Positions 61,467-64,000 of a stretch of 64,000 bases of DNA are shown here, piece after piece. A model generated the notes under the pieces. The model ran no database searches, was not told the origin of the DNA, and saw nothing but the letters and a program-made list of their open reading frames with translations. Within the stretch, counting starts at the first letter, position 1, and each line of letters begins with the position of its first letter. This stretch comes from JAGVSZ01 sp963747775. Its GTDB lineage: Bacteria > Pseudomonadota > Gammaproteobacteria > Burkholderiales > SG8-39. The stretch covers positions 124,001 to 188,000 of the forward strand of contig CAVVGT010000001.1 of the NCBI GenBank assembly GCA_963747775.1, written 5' to 3'. A program made the translations under genes and the position numbers.

Positions 61467-62399
61467 CTATTCGACCGACAGCGTCAGCACCTTCTTGCCG
61501 CGTCCGTGACCGCGCTGGCTCGCGGCGTACATCGCCGGCGCATTTTCGAACGCATATAACTGCTCGACGCGCGGCTTCAGCACGCCGGCGCTTGCCCATT
61601 CGACGATGCGACCCAGACGCTCGCGGGTCGCCGCGATCGGCCCGTTGAGCACCTGGATGTCCGTGCGCGCGGTGCGCTGAACCCGATCGGCGAGGATATA
61701 GACGAGCCTCCCGCCGGGCTTAAGCGCCGCTGCGGACCGGGCGTGCACGTCGCCGCCGAGCATGTCGAACACGACGTCGCAGTCGCCGGCGGCCACCGCG
61801 AAGTCCTCGCGGGCGTAGTCGATGACTCGATGGGCGCCGAGGCTCAGGCAGAAGTCGGCGTTGCCGGCGCTGCACGTCGCAATGACTTCGGCGCCCAGAT
61901 GGCGCGCGATCTGGACCGCGAGATGCCCTACGCCGCCCGCGCCCGCGTGAATGAGCACACGCTCGCCGGCCGCCAGCCGCGCGAGCTCCACCAGCGGGAT
62001 GTAGGCCGAAAGCCCCGCCACACCGAGCGTCGTCGCCGCTGTCATCGGCAGCGCGACCGGGCGCCGGATGACGGCGTTCGCATCGAGGCACGCGTATTCG
62101 GCGTGGGTGCCGTCGCGGTCGGGCGCGCCGACCCCGAGAATCTCGTCGCCCACCGCAGGGTCCGCAACGCCCTCGCCAACCGCGACGACGGTACCTGCGC
62201 AGTCTCGACCGACCGTGCGCGGGAAGGTTACGGCGAACGCTCGGTGGAGCTGACCTTCGCGCAAGCGCCAGTCGCTCGGGTTCGCGCTGGCGGCTGACAC
62301 GCGGACCAGCACATCACCCGGGCCCGGGTCGGGGACCGGCGTCTCCTCGAGCGCCAGGACCTCGGGGCCGCCGTAACGGCGGATGCGCCACGCGCGCAT
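61467..62399 (-). CDS. NADPH:quinone reductase / zinc-type alcohol dehydrogenase family protein
   Basis: A 310-residue medium-chain dehydrogenase. It has the N-terminal GroES-like domain (MRAWRIRRYGGPEVLALEETPVP), the nucleotide-binding motif HAGAGGVGHLAVQIARHLGAEV and GAHRVIDYARED. The structural-zinc Cys cluster is absent, as in quinone oxidoreductases (Qor type). It starts at ATG 62399, three bases after the 3-hydroxyacyl-CoA dehydrogenase stop, so it is the last gene of a minus-strand operon. Confidence 0.88.
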   Translation of the reverse strand: MRAWRIRRYGGPEVLALEETPVPDPGPGDVLVRVSAASANPSDWRLREGQLHRAFAVTFPRTVGRDCAGTVVAVGEGVADPAVGDEILGVGAPDRDGTHAEYACLDANAVIRRPVALPMTAATTLGVAGLSAYIPLVELARLAAGERVLIHAGAGGVGHLAVQIARHLGAEVIATCSAGNADFCLSLGAHRVIDYAREDFAVAAGDCDVVFDMLGGDVHARSAAALKPGGRLVYILADRVQRTARTDIQVLNGPIAATRERLGRIVEWASAGVLKPRVEQLYAFENAPAMYAASQRGHGRGKKVLTLSVE

Positions 62400-62402
62400 C
62401 GC

Positions 62403-63401
62403 TCAGTCGTCCTGCGCCAGTCCCGGCGGCTTCAGCATGCCGAGCTGCCGCAGCGTCGTGAGCTGGCGGCCGAGCGCCTCCCGCCGGTACGCCGGAACGT
62501 CGATCGCCTTCCAGTCGTAGAACCCCTGGCCGGCGCGGAGGCCGTCGCGTCCCTCGTGCATGTAGCGATTCACGATCTCGGGGGAGGCGTAGCGCGCGTC
62601 GCCGGTCGACTCCGCGAGGTAGCGGCTCGCGTAGTAGAGGATGTCGAGGCCGCCCACGTCGATGAACTCGACCACGCCCATGTTCGCGTAGCGAAAGCCG
62701 AGGCCCCAGCGCACCGCGCGATCGATGTCCTCCGCGCTCGCAACGCCCTGCTCGATCATGCGCGCGGCCTCGTTCATCATCAGCGCCTGCATGCGCGGCA
62801 CGATGAAGCCCGGCGCCGGCGCGCAGATCACGGGTACCTTGCCGATCGCCTCCAGCAGCGCCCTCATGCGCGCGACGATCGCAGGCGCGGTGCCGGGATG
62901 CGGGCTCAGCTCGACGAGCGGCACCAGATACGCCGGGTTGAGCCAATGCGCATTCAGAAAGCGCTCGGGGTGCGTGACGAAGCCGGCGAGCTGGGTGGAG
63001 AGCATCGTCGACGTGGTCGAGGCGACGATTGCGTCGGTGCGAAGATGCGTGCAGGCCCACTCGAATGCCGCCTGCTTCGCGTCGAGCACTTCAGGGACGC
63101 CTTCGAACACGACGTCTGCGCGCGCCAGCGCAGCGGGTGCATTACGTCTCGGGACGAAGCGGATGCGCGCGAGGATGCCCGGCCGCGCACCGTCGTCGAA
63201 CGCGCCGAGCGAGGCGAGCATCGCGAGGCTCGTGTCCACCTCGGCCCGCGCCGCGTCCGCCAGATTGCGCGCGGCCTCGGGTGTGCGGTCCTTGAGGTCG
63301 ACGAGCAGGACCTCGTGGCCGGCGTAGGCGAACGCGTGCGCGATGCCGCGACCCATGCGTCCGGCGCCGAGCGACGCGATCACGGGTAGGCGAGAGGTCA
63401 C
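62403..63401 (-). CDS. 3-hydroxyacyl-CoA dehydrogenase family protein
   Basis: A 332-residue NAD-dependent enzyme with Rossmann motif GAGRMGRGIAHAFAYAG (from residue 12), VVFEGVPEVLDAKQAAF, the catalytic-region STTSTMLSTQLA and HWLNPAYLVPLVELSP, and the C-terminal PGFIVPRMQALMMNEAARM. It oxidises 3-hydroxyacyl-CoA or a free 3-hydroxyacid such as carnitine or gulonate. The start is GTG 63401, overlapping the stop of the upstream gene by four bases. Confidence 0.88.
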   Translation of the reverse strand: MTSRLPVIASLGAGRMGRGIAHAFAYAGHEVLLVDLKDRTPEAARNLADAARAEVDTSLAMLASLGAFDDGARPGILARIRFVPRRNAPAALARADVVFEGVPEVLDAKQAAFEWACTHLRTDAIVASTTSTMLSTQLAGFVTHPERFLNAHWLNPAYLVPLVELSPHPGTAPAIVARMRALLEAIGKVPVICAPAPGFIVPRMQALMMNEAARMIEQGVASAEDIDRAVRWGLGFRYANMGVVEFIDVGGLDILYYASRYLAESTGDARYASPEIVNRYMHEGRDGLRAGQGFYDWKAIDVPAYRREALGRQLTTLRQLGMLKPPGLAQDD

Positions 63402-64000
63402 AGGCCTTCGCTCAACAGCCGGCGCATCGCGGCCCGGTCGAGGTGCGCGAGGCCGAGCGATTCGAGCGTCCGGGCACCGAGCCGGAAGTCGATCGCGCAC
63501 ACCGCGGAGGCGAGCGCGAGCAGTCCGCGCGCGACGGGACACGGCACGCCGGCCCACTCGGCGACCGAAACGAGAAACGCGAGCCCGTACGCCACGTCCT
63601 CGCGCATGTAGCGATGCGTGGTCAGCGCGATCTTCTCGCGCCAGTCGCCCGATTCGGTCAATCGATCGTGAGCGTCGCCGTACATCCACTTGTCGGTCGT
63701 GTAGTGGTCGCGCAGCGGGAAGTGGTACGGCGGGTAGCCGAGCGCCTCGCGCACCGCGATGCGCTCATCGTCGAGCGCGTCGGTGACGCGGCGGATCGCG
63801 GGCTGCGTACCTTCGTTGTGGATGTCCCATTTCTGGAAATGCTCGAGCGGCCCCGCGTTCATCAGGATCAGCGGCGGGTGGATGATCGGCCCCGCGTTCA
63901 TCAGCGCGCCGGAAAGCGCGTCCTCGATCGGCTCGACCGACGGGTACGCGCGCCGGAGCACGTCGAGCGCGTGGGCGCCGCGGCTCGCCGGGAACGCGCC
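63398..64000 (-). CDS. Octopine/nopaline-type opine dehydrogenase family protein (partial, N-terminus outside window)
   Basis: The frame is open to the end of the window, so only the last 200 codons are seen. The part present matches the all-helical substrate domain of NAD/NADP octopine/nopaline dehydrogenases: LSGALMNAGPIIHPPLILMNAG with the catalytic-type His, then a long helical stretch (YGLAFLVSVAEWAGVPCPVARGLLALASAV). The nucleotide-binding domain lies beyond the window edge. Members act on opines or related N-(carboxyalkyl) amino acids and hydroxyacids. It overlaps the 3-hydroxyacyl-CoA dehydrogenase gene and leads the operon as far as is visible. Confidence 0.8.
   Translation of the reverse strand, partial: GAFPASRGAHALDVLRRAYPSVEPIEDALSGALMNAGPIIHPPLILMNAGPLEHFQKWDIHNEGTQPAIRRVTDALDDERIAVREALGYPPYHFPLRDHYTTDKWMYGDAHDRLTESGDWREKIALTTHRYMREDVAYGLAFLVSVAEWAGVPCPVARGLLALASAVCAIDFRLGARTLESLGLAHLDRAAMRRLLSEGL

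Noticed and set aside
1..64000. CRISPR arrays, tRNA/rRNA genes, insertion sequences, prophage or attachment sites
   Set aside because: No regularly spaced repeats, no tRNA-like or rRNA sequence and no transposase, integrase or phage genes were recognised.

Overview
The window is about 64 kb of very GC-rich DNA, packed with genes on both strands. It has the character of a betaproteobacterium (Burkholderiales-like). The signs are six Bug/TctC-type tricarboxylate receptors, several TRAP and ABC solute-binding proteins, catabolic CoA ligases, a DUF1631 protein and a malonyl-CoA decarboxylase. I see no rRNA, tRNA, insertion sequence, prophage or CRISPR array. The content is almost entirely uptake and breakdown of organic acids, aromatics and related carbon sources.

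Layout. 1-4 kb: end of a Rieske aromatic oxygenase, two tandem QueG/RdhA-like iron-sulfur proteins and a PaaK-like CoA ligase. 4-10 kb: a branched-chain-type ABC receptor facing an ABC importer (receptor, two permeases, ATPase) that ends in a GpdQ-like phosphodiesterase. 10-12.5 kb: a secreted alpha/beta-hydrolase. 12.6-17.7 kb (minus): a TRAP transporter with an FAH-family hydrolase and an FAD-linked 2-hydroxyacid dehydrogenase, divergent from a TRAP receptor across a perfect palindrome. 19-25.7 kb: methyltransferase, beta-hydroxyacid dehydrogenase and IlvD-type dehydratase, divergent from TRAP permeases and a Bug receptor. 25.8-32.5 kb: a MarR-linked aromatic or heteroaromatic cluster (FAD monooxygenase/Old Yellow Enzyme fusion, flavin reductase, NicX-like ring-cleavage dioxygenase, alpha/beta-hydrolase, acyl-CoA-dehydrogenase-fold flavoprotein). 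32.7-43.5 kb: two enolase-superfamily enzymes, an acyl-CoA ligase, DUF1631, Bug receptors, malonyl-CoA decarboxylase, an FAH protein and an amine/amino-acid oxidase. 43.5-49 kb: EamA exporter, MarR-GNAT protein, fumarase C, and secreted lectin-like, ankyrin and tandem ABM proteins. 49-58.6 kb: four receptor genes, a split chromate transporter, a GlcG-like protein, a Gfo/Idh/MocA oxidoreductase, a Bug receptor and a D-aminoacylase-like amidohydrolase. 58.7-64 kb: a secreted metallo-beta-lactamase-fold protein with a clear terminator, a Na/Pi-cotransporter-PhoU protein, and a minus-strand operon of opine-dehydrogenase-like, 3-hydroxyacyl-CoA dehydrogenase and quinone-reductase genes.

The logic is repeated modules: a periplasmic receptor, one or two CoA- or redox-type catabolic enzymes, and often a local regulator with a visible inverted-repeat operator. 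Two places look least routine. One is the pair of cytosolic corrinoid/Fe-S-type proteins beside the Rieske oxygenase. The other is the 25.8-32.5 kb cluster, which pairs a NicX-type iron dioxygenase with flavoprotein monooxygenases.

Caution: six genes (near 4.93, 6.10, 8.92, 10.65, 15.5-15.9 and 60.73 kb) are split by single-base frameshifts while both halves stay intact. They could be recent pseudogenes, but their pattern (mostly one extra C or G) fits sequencing error at least as well.
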